From: Pseudomonas iranensis
GTDB lineage: Bacteria; Pseudomonadota; Gammaproteobacteria; Pseudomonadales; Pseudomonadaceae
NCBI RefSeq assembly: GCF_014268585.2
Contig: NZ_CP077092.1
Span: 4,278,001-4,342,000, forward strand
Reading direction: 5' to 3'
Length of the DNA stretch: 64,000 nucleotides
Numbering within the stretch: position 1 is the first letter of the stretch; each line of letters begins with the position of its first letter. Of this stretch, positions 33,554 to 43,643 are shown in pieces. A model generated the notes under the pieces. The model was not told where the DNA came from. It did no database searches and saw only the letters and a list, made by a program, of their open reading frames with translations. The position numbers and the translations under genes are program-made.

Positions 33554-33897
33554 GTGGGCAAACGGCGCCAGAATTAGGTTGGCGTAGTGAGCGGGGCAAC
33601 GGCCCTGCGCAGACTACTGGATTCGCTTTCTAGCCTCTCTGTTGCAGCGCTTTCAAGCATTCGCCTGGCGCGCGGTTTTAAACAGAGGTGCCCTTCTAAG
33701 GCGCAGACGGTACTCCCATCCGCAGAGCGTTTCAAGCATGCGCCGATTGTCGCTTGACGACTTTGTTTGTCAAATCACCGGGAGTTATAAGAACCGCTCC
33801 AACGGTAACCCGATGGAAGGTAGCGGCAGTCGCCGGTGACGCTCTGGCGCGGACAAAAAAGGCGACCCGAGGGTCGCCTTTCTGTCGCTGGTCGAAA
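33554..33897. other. 344 bp intergenic region between rssB and mlaA
   Basis: Contains the mlaA terminator at its right end and an imperfect 18-base direct repeat (GCGCTTTCAAGCATTCGCC near 33649 and GAGCGTTTCAAGCATGCGCC near 33724). No convincing ORF is present on either strand. In P. aeruginosa a PilZ-type gene (PA2799, from memory) lies here; it is absent. Confidence 0.5.
33853..33883 (-). terminator. Rho-independent terminator of mlaA
   Basis: On the minus strand AAGGCGACCC-TC-GGGTCGCCTT is followed by TTTT. The arms are 33859-33868 and 33871-33880. Confidence 0.88.
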
Positions 33898-34587
33898 TCA
33901 GAAATCGTCTTCGACCTGACCGTCCTTCACCTTGAACTCGCGGTTTTGCAGGTAAGCATTGCGGATGAAGGTGTATTTGTCGCCGCTGATCAGCTTCTCG
34001 CTCGACAGCAGGCTGGCGCGGGTGTCGACGATGTTCAGGCCGAAGATCGAGTTACGCGTCGGCACGTGGTCGATGTAGCGGTACGCGCCGGTGAAGCTGT
34101 CGACGTATTTCGACGGTGCGTCACGCAGGGTGCTCGGGCCCATCAGCGGCAGCATCACGTACGGGCCGCTGCCCACGCCCCAGTAACCGAGGGTCTGACC
34201 GAAGTCTTCGTCGCTGCGGTTCAAGCCCATCTTGGTGCCGACATCAAAGAAGCCGAGCAGACCGAAGGTGGTGTTGAAAATCAGTCGGGCGGTATCAACC
34301 CCCGCTGCAGCCGGTTTGGCCTGGAGGATGTTGTTCGCCAGGTTGGTCACGTCACCGACGTTGCGGAACATATTGTGAATGCCGTCTTCAACGAACTGCG
34401 GGGTGATGAACTCATAACCCTGCGCCAATGGCTTCAGCGCGTAGGTATCAACGAAGTCGTTGAACTGGAAAATCGGCCGGTTGACGCTTTCCCAAGGGTC
34501 TTCTTCGGTGGCCGCCTGGGTGGCGAACGGCGCCAGCAACAGGCTGGCACATACACTTAGCTGAGTGAGCGAAGGGCTCCAGCGCAT
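33898..34587 (-). CDS. mlaA: Outer-membrane phospholipid-asymmetry protein MlaA (VacJ)
   Basis: A 229-residue MlaA from the ATG at 34587, where CCAAGGAGTTTTTCT gives the ribosome site. It removes phospholipids from the outer leaflet of the outer membrane and passes them to MlaC. Family motifs DPWESVNRPIFQFND, the long helix NMFRNVGDVTNLANN and GPYVMLPLMGPST are present. The signal peptide ends near residue 20 (TQA) with no lipobox Cys, unlike the E. coli lipoprotein. Confidence 0.92.
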   Translation of the reverse strand: MRWSPSLTQLSVCASLLLAPFATQAATEEDPWESVNRPIFQFNDFVDTYALKPLAQGYEFITPQFVEDGIHNMFRNVGDVTNLANNILQAKPAAAGVDTARLIFNTTFGLLGFFDVGTKMGLNRSDEDFGQTLGYWGVGSGPYVMLPLMGPSTLRDAPSKYVDSFTGAYRYIDHVPTRNSIFGLNIVDTRASLLSSEKLISGDKYTFIRNAYLQNREFKVKDGQVEDDF

Positions 34588-34786
34588 AGAAAAACTCCTT
34601 GGATTTGATACTGGCGCGGACCTCTCGGTCCAAGCATTAAGGCCGCTAGTATAAGCATAAACGGCGATTTGGGCAGTGCGCCGCTGCAAGGATATGCAGG
34701 AAGTTTCCTACACAGGCTTTCACTCGGCTGTCATGCAACTGTCACCCCAGCGCCCTAGTCTTGAGCGTTATTTCAGGGACGTTGCC

Positions 34787-35407
34787 ATGACTCACGCCGA
34801 AACCTTGCCCGTCGCCGCGCCCGGCCTGACTGCCGTGCTGTTCGGCCTGAGCGGTTGCCTGGTGGATTTCGGTGCCCGCGCCGCGCAAGAGCTCAACGCC
34901 GAGCCGGAACATGCCAAAACTACACCCGGCGCACTCGATAGCCTGAAAAGTTTGCAGCGCCAGGGAATTCCCTGCGCGTGGCTCGACGAATTGCCCCCTG
35001 CCTTCGCTCAGCCACTGGCCGCCTCGCTGCCAGACTGGATCAAACCGACGCAACATTCAGCAACAATGAATCCGTGGCCCGCCCCCAACGCCTGCTGGCA
35101 AGCGTTGATGGCTCTGAACATCGACCGCCTCGACGGCTGCGTGCTGGTAAGCGGTGAGCCGCGCCTGTTACAGGCCGGTCTGAATGCCGGGTTATGGACG
35201 ATTGGCCTGGCGTCCTGCGGCTCGCTATGCGGCCTCAGCCCGAGCGAGTGGCAGGCTTTGTCACAAAAGGAACGCGAAAAGTTGCGCGGCAAGGCAACCG
35301 TGCAGTTGTTCGGCCTGGGCGTGCATTCGGTGATCGATCATCTCGGCGAACTGGACGCCTGCCTCGCCGACATCAGCCTGCGCCGCGCCAAAGGCGAAAA
35401 GCCCTGA
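34787..35407 (+). CDS. HAD-superfamily (phosphonatase-like) protein lacking the nucleophile
   Basis: A 206-residue protein with CAGGGACGTTGCC before the ATG at 34787. AVLFGLSGCLVDFG (residues 16-29) aligns with the phosphonatase-type motif FDWAGTxVDFG, but the nucleophile Asp is Gly20. The later CVLVSGEPRLLQAGLNAGLWTIGL matches the HAD motif where VGDxxxDxxxGxxAG is expected, again without its acidic residues. It is therefore probably not a working phosphohydrolase and may bind a ligand or partner. Confidence 0.7.
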   Translation: MTHAETLPVAAPGLTAVLFGLSGCLVDFGARAAQELNAEPEHAKTTPGALDSLKSLQRQGIPCAWLDELPPAFAQPLAASLPDWIKPTQHSATMNPWPAPNACWQALMALNIDRLDGCVLVSGEPRLLQAGLNAGLWTIGLASCGSLCGLSPSEWQALSQKEREKLRGKATVQLFGLGVHSVIDHLGELDACLADISLRRAKGEKP

Positions 35408-35515
35408 TCGGCATCATGCAGGTTTACCGAGAGTGGATTAATCTAAAGGTCAGCCATAGACCTTTGGCGCGTGGCTGCGGTCAATGCCAGTGCCTATTGA
35501 TAAAAGGAAACCACC

Positions 35516-35779
35516 ATGCCCGCCCAAGAACTGCAAAAACAGCTCGATACCCTGCGCGAGCAGCTGGAACACAATCCACCGCTGTCGGAAGCCGAGCGTG
35601 AGGATCTGCATGCGCTGATGGCGCAGATCGAATCGGAAATCCAGCTGGAAACTGCCACCCAGGACGCGAGCATCGCCGACGGCGTGAACCTGGCGGTCGA
35701 ACGCTTCGAAGTCGAACACCCGGCGATCGCCGGCACCCTGCGCAATATCATGAATACGCTGGGCAGCATGGGCATCTGA
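35516..35779 (+). CDS. DUF4404 family small protein
   Basis: An 87-residue acidic, mostly helical protein that matches the DUF4404 pattern: LQKQLDTLREQLEHNPPLSE near the N-terminus and VERFEVEHPAIAGTLRNIM near the C-terminus. AAAAGGAAACCACC precedes the ATG. The family is common in Pseudomonas and its role is unknown. A strong terminator follows at once, so it is transcribed alone or with the HAD-like gene. Confidence 0.82.
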   Translation: MPAQELQKQLDTLREQLEHNPPLSEAEREDLHALMAQIESEIQLETATQDASIADGVNLAVERFEVEHPAIAGTLRNIMNTLGSMGI

Positions 35780-35793
35780 CGCCCCGCCGCACA

Positions 35794-35826
35794 AAAAAGC
35801 CCTGCCAGCGATGGCAGGGCTTTTTC
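35794..35826 (+). terminator. Rho-independent terminator after the DUF4404 gene
   Basis: AAAAAGCCCTGCCA (35794-35807) and TGGCAGGGCTTTTT (35812-35825) pair around GCGA. Confidence 0.92.
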
Positions 35827-35850
35827 ATTTCCGAAATGTGCATGCAAGCC

Positions 35851-35942
35851 CTTGTGGGAGCGAGCCTGCTCGCGAAGGGTCGTGGCAGTCGACATCATCG
35901 TTGAATGACACACCGCATTCGCGAGCAGGCTCGCACCCACAA
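35851..35942. repeat. REPIN-like REP doublet
   Basis: Forward GTGGGAGCGAGCCTGCTCGC and an inverted copy with one substitution (GCTCGCACCCACAAG) separated by about 45 bp. It lies between convergent genes. Confidence 0.82.
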
Positions 35943-35965
35943 GGGATATCGCACATTCCGTTTCT

Positions 35966-36796
35966 TTATTGACGTACAAGCCGGTGATTCGGCAGCTGCA
36001 CCTCTTCAGTGCTGCGATACGGGTTGATATCCAGCCCACCCCGGCGCACATAGCGCGCAAACACCGTGAGTTTCTCCGGCTTCAACAACCGCTGCAGATC
36101 AAGAAAGATCCGCTCCACGCATTGCTCATGGAAGTCCGAATGCTGGCGGAAGCTGACGATGTACTCCAGCAGGCTGGCATGATCCAGCGCCGCGCCGCGA
36201 TATTCCACCACGACGCTGCCCCAGTCCGGCTGGCTGGTCACCGGGCAGTTGGATTTGAGCAGATGGCTGTGCACGCTCTCTTCAACGATCCGCGAATCAT
36301 CGCAACGCAGCAGCTCCGGACGCGGGTGTTCATAATTGCTCACGCTGATATCCAGATCGTCGATGCACACGCCCGGCAACGCCACCACGCCTTCAGCTTC
36401 CACGTCTTTCAGACTGCGCACCCGCACGCCCACCGGTTTGCCGGCAGCGGCGGACAGATCCTTGACCAGCGTCGCTTGCAATGTGGCGACGTCGGCGAAC
36501 GGCGTCTGGTTCAGCGAGTTGAGGTAGAGCTTGAACGACTTCGATTCGATGATGTTCGGCGAGTCCGCCGGGATGCTGAATTCAGCGATCGCCACCACCG
36601 GTTTGCCCGAGGGCAGCAGCCACGACAGCTCGAAGCAGTTCCAGAAATCCACGCCTTTGTACGGCAGGGTTTCGGCGGTCAGGCCCAGCTCGGCCCATTT
36701 CGCGGTGCGCGGAATCGGGAACAGCAGGGACGGTGTGTAAGTGGCGATGTATTCGCTGGATTTGCCCAGCGGCGAATGTTCGGCTGCGGGATGCAT
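35966..36796 (-). CDS. queF: NADPH-dependent 7-cyano-7-deazaguanine reductase QueF
   Basis: A 276-residue long-form (YqeK-fused type) QueF, which reduces preQ0 to preQ1 in queuosine synthesis. The active-site Cys184 lies in [15 protein letters not shown], and [11 protein letters not shown] and DFHEQCVER are the NADPH- and substrate-binding parts. The N-terminal tunnel-fold half begins with [11 protein letters not shown]. No preQ1 riboswitch was seen upstream. Confidence 0.95.
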   Translation of the reverse strand: MHPAAEHSPLGKSSEYIATYTPSLLFPIPRTAKWAELGLTAETLPYKGVDFWNCFELSWLLPSGKPVVAIAEFSIPADSPNIIESKSFKLYLNSLNQTPFADVATLQATLVKDLSAAAGKPVGVRVRSLKDVEAEGVVALPGVCIDDLDISVSNYEHPRPELLRCDDSRIVEESVHSHLLKSNCPVTSQPDWGSVVVEYRGAALDHASLLEYIVSFRQHSDFHEQCVERIFLDLQRLLKPEKLTVFARYVRRGGLDINPYRSTEEVQLPNHRLVRQ

Positions 36797-36857
36797 GGCG
36801 GAAACCTGACTGAAGAATCAGCGGATTCTACCAGCCTTTGCCCGCGCCTTTGAGTGC

Positions 36858-37391
36858 TTACTGACTGACTGTCAGTTTGCCGACCATGCCCGCCTGATAA
36901 TGCCCGGGGATATTGCAGGCAAACTCAAGCGCCATGGCCTTGCTGAAGGTCCAGGTCAACTCAGCAGTTTTACCGGGCTCGACCAGTACGCTGTTGGGGT
37001 CGTCATGCTGCATGCCATGCCCCATCGCCGCGTGATTCATGCCCGCCATATCGTGGGACATTTCTTTCATGCCGGTAGGCGTAAGCATGCCGCTTTGCTG
37101 CATCTGCAACATTTCCTGCTGGTGACTGGCATGCATCGCCGCATCACCGAGGTTGAATTCGTGCAGTAACTGGCCTTTATTCACCAGCACAAAGCGAATC
37201 GTCTCACCGGCCTTGACCTGTATGGCTTTCGGGTCGAAGTTCATGTCGCCCATGACGATTTCGATAGTCCGCGTGGCCTGGCTCGCCGCTGCCGGCTGGC
37301 CGAAGGCGAAGGTGTGCACCGGTGTCGCCCAAGCTGGCGTACTCAATGCCAGCAGACAGGCGGCTATTTTCAGGGAGGTGCGCAAAAACAT
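36858..37391 (-). CDS. Periplasmic cupredoxin with a His/Met-rich insert
   Basis: A 177-residue exported protein (signal peptide 1-22, ending AWA) with a plastocyanin-like fold. The type 1 copper ligands are His77 (LLHEFN), Cys159, His164 and Met169 (ACNIPGHYQAGM). An insert at about residues 84-131 contains many His and Met residues (MSHDMAGMNHAAMGHGMQHD), a pattern seen in copper-scavenging proteins. It is divergent from copRS with a CopR-box match between them, so copper induction is likely. Confidence 0.88.
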   Translation of the reverse strand: MFLRTSLKIAACLLALSTPAWATPVHTFAFGQPAAASQATRTIEIVMGDMNFDPKAIQVKAGETIRFVLVNKGQLLHEFNLGDAAMHASHQQEMLQMQQSGMLTPTGMKEMSHDMAGMNHAAMGHGMQHDDPNSVLVEPGKTAELTWTFSKAMALEFACNIPGHYQAGMVGKLTVSQ

Positions 37392-37468
37392 GGTCGTACT
37401 CCAACAAGAGAAGGTTCAGCCTGTGGGAAACTCTAACCACCCAGGGCTGGCATCGACCTGACAGGCAG

Positions 37469-37483
37469 ATTACAACTTTGTCA
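37469..37483 (-). promoter_or_regulatory. CopR box between the cupredoxin gene and copR
   Basis: On the minus strand TGACAAAGTTGTAAT matches the TGACA-N5-GTAAT form described for Pseudomonas CopR sites. It lies 78 bp from the cupredoxin start and 75 bp from copR, fitting control of both. Confidence 0.7.
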
Positions 37484-37557
37484 GCTTGGCGCTAATCGCC
37501 GGATCTCACGGTATAACGCCTTCGCCCTTCCAAATACCAACCCCGCCCGAGTCGCCC

Positions 37558-38238
37558 ATGAAACTGTTGATCGTCGAAGACCAAGCGAAAACCGGCCAAT
37601 ACCTGCGTCAGGGCCTGACCGAGGCCGGATTCAATACCGAGCTGGTGGCCGACGGAATCAGCGGCCAGCAATTGGCCTTGAGCGGCGACTACGCGCTGTT
37701 GATCCTCGATGTAATGCTGCCCGGGCGCAGTGGCTGGCAGATTCTCCAAGCGGTGCGCAGCGCCGGTCTCGACACGCCGGTACTTTTTCTCACCGCCAAA
37801 GACGCCGTAGAGGACAGGGTTCACGGCCTCGAACTGGGCGCCGACGATTATCTGGTCAAGCCGTTCGCCTTTTCCGAGCTGCTCGCGCGGGTGCGCAGCC
37901 TGTTGCGGCGCGGTAGCGCGATCGCCCAGGAAACCAGTCTGCAACTGGCCGATCTGCGCCTGGATCTGATCCGTCGCCGGGTCGAGCGCAACGGCCAGCG
38001 CATCGACCTGACCGCCAAGGAATTCGCCCTGCTGGAAATGCTCCTGCGCCGTCAGGGTGAAGTCCTGCCCAAATCGCTGATCGCTTCGCAGGTTTGGGAC
38101 ATGAATTTCGACAGCGACACCAACGTCATCGAAGTGGCGATCCGCCGTTTGCGCCTGAAGATCGACGATGACTTTCCCAACAAGTTGATCCACACCGTGC
38201 GCGGCATGGGTTACGTGCTCGAAGAGCGTTCGCTGTGA
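37558..38238 (+). CDS. copR: Copper-responsive response regulator CopR
   Basis: A 226-residue OmpR-family regulator. Receiver: acidic VEDQ, Asp51 (LILDVMLPG) and LVKPFAF; winged helix from about 125 with [12 protein letters not shown] and [13 protein letters not shown], ending [11 protein letters not shown]. Heavy-metal regulators of the CusR/CopR group share this exact ending. The ATG at 37558 is preferred over an in-frame 37486. Its stop overlaps the copS start (TGATG). Confidence 0.9.
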   Translation: MKLLIVEDQAKTGQYLRQGLTEAGFNTELVADGISGQQLALSGDYALLILDVMLPGRSGWQILQAVRSAGLDTPVLFLTAKDAVEDRVHGLELGADDYLVKPFAFSELLARVRSLLRRGSAIAQETSLQLADLRLDLIRRRVERNGQRIDLTAKEFALLEMLLRRQGEVLPKSLIASQVWDMNFDSDTNVIEVAIRRLRLKIDDDFPNKLIHTVRGMGYVLEERSL

Positions 38239-39584
38239 TGCGTCGTTGGTCCTTGAGCACGCGCCTGGCACTGTTGTTTGCCGCTTGCACTGCGGTGGTC
38301 TCGCTGTTCGCCGGGGTGCTGTTCGACCGCGCCAGCGAGGCGCACTTCATCGAACTCGATCAGCAACAACTGGAGACGAAACTGATCGGCCTGCGCCGCG
38401 CCTTGCAGGATCTGCAGCCTGCTCAACGCGAAGCGCGGCTGGCCGATGAACTCAGCCGTCAGGCGGATCTGTCGTTGCGCATCACCAGCGGCGACGGGCA
38501 GCACTGGTATGACAGCTCGGTGCAGATTCCGAAGAATCTGCCGCTGCAAACCGGCCTGTCGACCATCAGCCATGACGGCACCGATTACCGCGTGCTGCGC
38601 GCTCCGCTCTACCCGGACACAGCGGACTCGCCACAACTGACGCTGCTGCTGGACATAACCCATCACCAGCATTTTCTTACGCGCATGCAGCATCTGATCT
38701 GGCTGACCGTCGGCCTGTCAGCGCTGGCTACCGCCCTGCTCGGGGCCTGGGCCGCGCGCAGCGGTCTGCGCCCGTTGCGGCGGATGAGCGCGGTGGCCCG
38801 TGGGATTTCCGCGCAATCGCTGAATGCCCGACTGCCTGAAGAGAAGATGCCGCCAGAGCTTGCAGAAATGGCCTACAGCTTCAACGCCATGCTCGAACGC
38901 CTCGACGATTCGTTTCAGCGCCTCTCGGCATTCTCCGCCGACATCGCCCATGAGCTGCGCACACCGTTGTCGAATCTGCTGACCCACACCCAGGTCACCC
39001 TCACCCGCCCACGCGCACTGGAGGACTACCGCGAAGCGCTGCACAGCAACCTCGAAGAACTGCAATGGATGGCGCAACTGGTCAACGACATGCTCTATCT
39101 GGCCAAAGCTGACCACGGCTTGCTGATGCCCAAGCGCGAACCACTGGAGCTGGCGGATGAGGCCGACATGCTGCTGGAGTTTTTTGCGCCACTGGCGGAA
39201 GACGCTGGTGTGAGCTTGAGCCGTGAAGGTGAGGCGCAAATTGAAGGTGATCGCGGCATGTTGCGCCGGGCCTTGTCGAACCTGCTGGATAACGCACTGC
39301 GGTTTACCCCGGCCGAGGGTTATGTGCGCTTGAGCATCGTCGACGAGGGGGAAACCGTACGCGTCCGCGTCAAGAACAGTGGCGAGGGGATTTCCGCGCA
39401 ATTACTGCCACGTCTGTTCGACCGCTTCTATCGGGCGGATCCGGCGCGGCAGGAAGGCAGCAGTGAGCATGCGGGGTTGGGTTTGTCGATTACCCATTCG
39501 ATCGTGCGGGCACATGGCGGGACGATTCATTGCGAATCTGAAGCGGGTTGGACACGGTTTGTAATCGAGTTGCCTCGGACCTGA
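38238..39584 (+). CDS. copS: Heavy-metal sensor histidine kinase CopS
   Basis: A 448-residue kinase with two membrane helices (about 10-30 and 150-172) around a periplasmic sensor region, a HAMP domain (about 172-225), a DHp domain with His238 in DIAHELRTPLSN, and an ATPase domain with NLLDNALRFTP, GEGIS and GLGLSITHSI. It phosphorylates CopR when periplasmic copper is high. Translation is coupled to copR. The stop codon TGA lies inside the first bases of the four-hairpin repeat. Confidence 0.9.
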   Translation: MRRWSLSTRLALLFAACTAVVSLFAGVLFDRASEAHFIELDQQQLETKLIGLRRALQDLQPAQREARLADELSRQADLSLRITSGDGQHWYDSSVQIPKNLPLQTGLSTISHDGTDYRVLRAPLYPDTADSPQLTLLLDITHHQHFLTRMQHLIWLTVGLSALATALLGAWAARSGLRPLRRMSAVARGISAQSLNARLPEEKMPPELAEMAYSFNAMLERLDDSFQRLSAFSADIAHELRTPLSNLLTHTQVTLTRPRALEDYREALHSNLEELQWMAQLVNDMLYLAKADHGLLMPKREPLELADEADMLLEFFAPLAEDAGVSLSREGEAQIEGDRGMLRRALSNLLDNALRFTPAEGYVRLSIVDEGETVRVRVKNSGEGISAQLLPRLFDRFYRADPARQEGSSEHAGLGLSITHSIVRAHGGTIHCESEAGWTRFVIELPRT

Positions 39585-39692
39585 TCGTTCCCACGCTCTG
39601 CGTGGGAATGCAGCCCGGGACGCTCCGCGTCCCTTCAAGAGCCGAACGCAGAGCGTCCATTGAGGCATTCCCACGCAGAGCGTGGGAACGAG
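39583..39692. repeat. 110 bp four-hairpin repeat, copy 2
   Basis: Begins GATCGTTCCCACGCTCTGCG at the copS stop and ends with CGCAGAGCGTGGGAACG, 12 bp before the lolE stop. It fills the gap between two convergent genes. Outer hairpin arms are almost identical to copy 3. Confidence 0.82.
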
Positions 39693-39703
39693 CATGGAGT
39701 CGC

Positions 39704-40948
39704 TTACGAATATCTCAGCGCATGCGCCGGCTCGATCTTCGCCGCCCGCCACGCCGGATACACCGTCGCCAAAAAGCTCAGAATGAAACCCGCCGAGCAG
39801 ATCAACAGCACATCCCCACCCTGCAGTTCCGAAGGCAGGTTGCTGACGAAATACACGTCCGAACTGAAGATATGCTGGCCGGTCACACGCTCGACCCAGC
39901 CGACCAGTTCGCTGACATTGAGCGCCGCAATCACGCCCAGCACGCCGCCAATGATGGTGCCGACAATACCGATCACCGTGCCCTGGACCATGAAGATCGC
40001 CATGATCTGCCGCGGTGTAGCGCCGATGGTGCGCAGAATCGCGATGTCGGCGCCCTTGTCGTTCACCACCATGATCAGCGTCGCGATGATGTTGAATGCC
40101 GCCACCGCGACGATCATCAGCAACAGCAGGCCAATCATGGTTTTTTCCATCTTCATCGCGCTGAACAGGCTGCCCTGGGTGTGAGTCCAGTCGTCAGCCT
40201 TGAAGTCAGCGCCGAGGCCACTGGCAATGTCCGCAGACACCTTCGGCGCGGCGTACAGATCCTTGACCGCCAGACGCACGCTCTGCACCTGATTCGGCTG
40301 CCAGTGCTGCATGGTCGCGGCGTCGGCGACATGAATCAGGCCCATCGAACCGTCCAGCTCGGCGCCAACCTTGAACACGCCCACCACATTCAGGCGCTGC
40401 ATGCGCGGGGTGATACCGCCCGGCGCGGTGCTGACTTCCGGGACGATCAGAGTGATCTTGTCGCCGACATTGAGGCGGAAACGCCGCGCGGTGATTTCAC
40501 CGATCACCACACCGAATTCCCCCGGCTTCAAGGCATCCAGACGACCCTGGACGATGTGCTGGGCAACGATCGACACCTTGCCTTCCTGGGCCGGATCAAC
40601 GCCGCTGATCTGAATCGGCTGCATCGAACCCTTGTAGGAAAGCATGCCTTCCATCTCGGTGAACGGCACGGCGGCCGTCACTTCGGGATTTTTCATCGCA
40701 GCGGCGGCCACTGGCTGCCAGTCGTCGATCGGCTTGACGCCGACGATGGTGGCGTGAGGGACCATGCCGAGGATGCGCGAGCTCATTTCGCGCTGAAAGC
40801 CGTTCATCACCGACAGCACCACGATCATCGCCAGCACGCCGAGGGCGAGGCCGATCATCGAGGTCATCGAAATGAACGAAACAAAGCGATTGCGGCGCTT
40901 GGCGCGGGTATAGCGCGTGCCGATAAAGATCGATAACGGTCTGAACAT
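39704..40948 (-). CDS. lolE: Lipoprotein-releasing ABC transporter permease LolE
   Basis: A 414-residue permease from the ATG at 40948 ([15 protein letters not shown]). Topology is one N-terminal helix, a large periplasmic domain and three C-terminal helices with [19 protein letters not shown] and ILRTIGATPRQIMAIF coupling segments. With LolC and LolD it moves lipoproteins from the inner membrane to LolA. Called LolE by synteny, since both permeases are alike. A terminator hairpin lies between it and lolD. Confidence 0.9.
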   Translation of the reverse strand: MFRPLSIFIGTRYTRAKRRNRFVSFISMTSMIGLALGVLAMIVVLSVMNGFQREMSSRILGMVPHATIVGVKPIDDWQPVAAAAMKNPEVTAAVPFTEMEGMLSYKGSMQPIQISGVDPAQEGKVSIVAQHIVQGRLDALKPGEFGVVIGEITARRFRLNVGDKITLIVPEVSTAPGGITPRMQRLNVVGVFKVGAELDGSMGLIHVADAATMQHWQPNQVQSVRLAVKDLYAAPKVSADIASGLGADFKADDWTHTQGSLFSAMKMEKTMIGLLLLMIVAVAAFNIIATLIMVVNDKGADIAILRTIGATPRQIMAIFMVQGTVIGIVGTIIGGVLGVIAALNVSELVGWVERVTGQHIFSSDVYFVSNLPSELQGGDVLLICSAGFILSFLATVYPAWRAAKIEPAHALRYS

Positions 40949-40976
40949 TCGCTGGGGCACCGTATAGAAATAAAAG

Positions 40977-41002
40977 ACCCGGCGCCGTTACGGGCGCCGG
41001 GT
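40977..41002 (-). terminator. Terminator/attenuator between lolD and lolE
   Basis: On the minus strand ACCCGGCGCC-CGTAAC-GGCGCCGGGT is followed by CTTTTATTTC. A strong 10 bp stem (arms 40977-40986 and 40993-41002) lies inside what is usually one operon. Confidence 0.8.
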
Positions 41003-41011
41003 TTCAGCCAG

Positions 41012-41695
<684 letters not shown>

Positions 41696-41702
41696 GCCCG
41701 AC

Positions 41703-42953
41703 TCACTCATAACGTAACGCCTCCGCCGGCTGGGTGCGCGCGGCACGCCAGGCGGGATACAGGGTGGCGAGGAAACTCAGGACCAACGCAGCGGCGCAGA
41801 CCATGACGACGTCCTGGCTCTGTACCTGCGAAGGAAGATAATCAATGAAATACACGTCAGCATTAAGAAACTTGTGGCCGATCAGCCCTTCAAGCGCCGA
41901 AATGGCCGCACTGACATTCAGTGCCGCGAGGATCCCGACCACCGCGCCGATGGCCGTGCCGACCACGCCGATTACCGTGCCCTGAACCATGAACGTGCGC
42001 ATGATCGTGCCCGGTGTCGCGCCGAGGGTGCGCAGAATGGCGATGTCGCCCTTCTTGTCGTTCACCACCATCACCAGCGTGGAAATGATGTTGAACGCGG
42101 CGACGGCGACGATCAGCAGCAACAGCAGCCCGATCATGGCTTTTTCCATGCGGATCGCTTGATACAGGTTGCCGTGGGTACGCGTCCAGTCGCGGGCGTA
42201 GTAACGATCTTCGCCGAGCTGCTGGGCAATGTTCCACGCCTCGCGCGGCGCCTGGAACAGGTCGTCGAACTTCAACCGCAGGCCCTGCACCTGATCGGCT
42301 TTCCAGCGGTGCATTTTCGCCAGATCCTGCAGATTGGTCACGCCGAGGTAGCCGTCGAGCTCACCGGCGCCGACATGGAAAATGCCGACCACGGTGAAGC
42401 GCTTCATGCGCGGGAACATGCCGGCCGGGGTCACGCTGACCTCCGGTGCGACGAAAGTAACCTTGTCGCCAATGCCGACGCCAAGCTTGGTCGCCGCCTT
42501 GTCGCCGATGACGATGCCGAAGCTGCCCGGTGTCAGGTCGTCGAGTTTGCCCTGCTTCATGAAGTTGTCGATGATCGACACATTGCGCTCGAGCGCAGGA
42601 TCAATGGCATTGAGCAGCACCTTGGAAACCTGACCGTTGTTGGTCAGCAGGCCCTGCATCTGGGTGAACGGCGCCACCGCCGTCACCTGCCGGTTCTGCT
42701 TGACCTTGTCGGCCAGGCTCTGCCAGTCATTGATCGGCTCGCCGGTCTCGAGAGTAGCGTGGGGCACCATGCCCAGCACGCGGGTGCGCATCTCATGGTC
42801 GAAGCCGTTCATCACCGACAGCACAACGATCATCACGACCACGCCAAGGGCGAGCCCGATCATCGAAGTCAGGGAAATGAATGACACAAAATGATTGCGA
42901 CGCTTTGCACGGGTATAACGCGTGCCGATAAATACGAAGAGAGGTCTGAACAT
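41703..42953 (-). CDS. lolC: Lipoprotein-releasing ABC transporter permease LolC
   Basis: A 416-residue permease paralogous to LolE, with nearly identical N-terminal ([18 protein letters not shown]) and C-terminal ([20 protein letters not shown]) segments. One N-terminal helix precedes a periplasmic domain (about 45-265) and three helices. First gene of the lolCDE run, divergent from the PilZ-like gene. Confidence 0.92.
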   Translation of the reverse strand: MFRPLFVFIGTRYTRAKRRNHFVSFISLTSMIGLALGVVVMIVVLSVMNGFDHEMRTRVLGMVPHATLETGEPINDWQSLADKVKQNRQVTAVAPFTQMQGLLTNNGQVSKVLLNAIDPALERNVSIIDNFMKQGKLDDLTPGSFGIVIGDKAATKLGVGIGDKVTFVAPEVSVTPAGMFPRMKRFTVVGIFHVGAGELDGYLGVTNLQDLAKMHRWKADQVQGLRLKFDDLFQAPREAWNIAQQLGEDRYYARDWTRTHGNLYQAIRMEKAMIGLLLLLIVAVAAFNIISTLVMVVNDKKGDIAILRTLGATPGTIMRTFMVQGTVIGVVGTAIGAVVGILAALNVSAAISALEGLIGHKFLNADVYFIDYLPSQVQSQDVVMVCAAALVLSFLATLYPAWRAARTQPAEALRYE

Positions 42954-43047
42954 GTCGGGGCTTGTTCGGAGGGAAAAGGAACGTCCTTGTGGCGGGGGTC
43001 GAAAACCAGCTTTACACTCAGACCACCGCCGCTACCATGGGTTCGCC

Positions 43048-43629
43048 ATGTCGACATTAGATGAAGAAGATCGCCGCGAATACTACCGTATCGAGGACAC
43101 GATCGCACTGGAAATTCGGCCCCTGTCCGCTCCCGAAGCCGCAGGCCAGGAAGTGTTGCAGGATGCTTCCCCACTCTTCAACCTGCTCAGCGAACTGCAC
43201 CTGAGCGAATTCGAGTCGCAGCACCTGTTGCGGCAGATCAGCGAGCGCGACCGCGCCATCGCGGCGTTCCTCAAATCGCAGAACAAACGCATCGACCTGC
43301 TCAGCCAGGTGATCGCCCTGACCGTGCTCGGCCACATCGGCGAGCCGCAGCCGGTGATCATCTCCGAGGGCGGGATCGACTTTCAGTACCCGACCCCGAT
43401 TGCCACCGGCGCGCACCTGTCGGTGAAACTGGTACTGATGCCGCAGGCGCTTGGCCTGCTGCTGCGTGCCCGGGTCACCCATTGCGATCCCAAGGGGGAT
43501 GGGTATGACGTCGGCACCGAGTTCGAGCGTCCGACCGATGCCCAGCGCCAATTGCTCGCGCGCTACATCTTGCAAAAGCAGGCTCAGGAACGCCGTCTGG
43601 CCCGCGAACAGAACGAATCTGGCATTTAA
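43048..43629 (+). CDS. PilZ-domain-like protein (c-di-GMP effector candidate)
   Basis: A 193-residue protein from the ATG at 43048. RREYYRIED (residues 9-17) resembles the RxxxR c-di-GMP motif, and IISEGGIDFQYP (about 110-121) the DxSxxG motif, although the usual Asp/Asn is Ile. The middle part is helical. In P. aeruginosa the matching gene (PA2989, from memory) is counted among PilZ proteins. Real nucleotide binding is uncertain given the substitution. Divergent from lolC. Confidence 0.72.
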   Translation: MSTLDEEDRREYYRIEDTIALEIRPLSAPEAAGQEVLQDASPLFNLLSELHLSEFESQHLLRQISERDRAIAAFLKSQNKRIDLLSQVIALTVLGHIGEPQPVIISEGGIDFQYPTPIATGAHLSVKLVLMPQALGLLLRARVTHCDPKGDGYDVGTEFERPTDAQRQLLARYILQKQAQERRLAREQNESGI

Positions 43630-43643
43630 CTTAAGGAAGCACC

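Noticed and set aside
33642..33839. 65-codon plus-strand ORF between rssB and mlaA
   Set aside because: No ribosome site, no conserved features, and it crosses the direct repeats.
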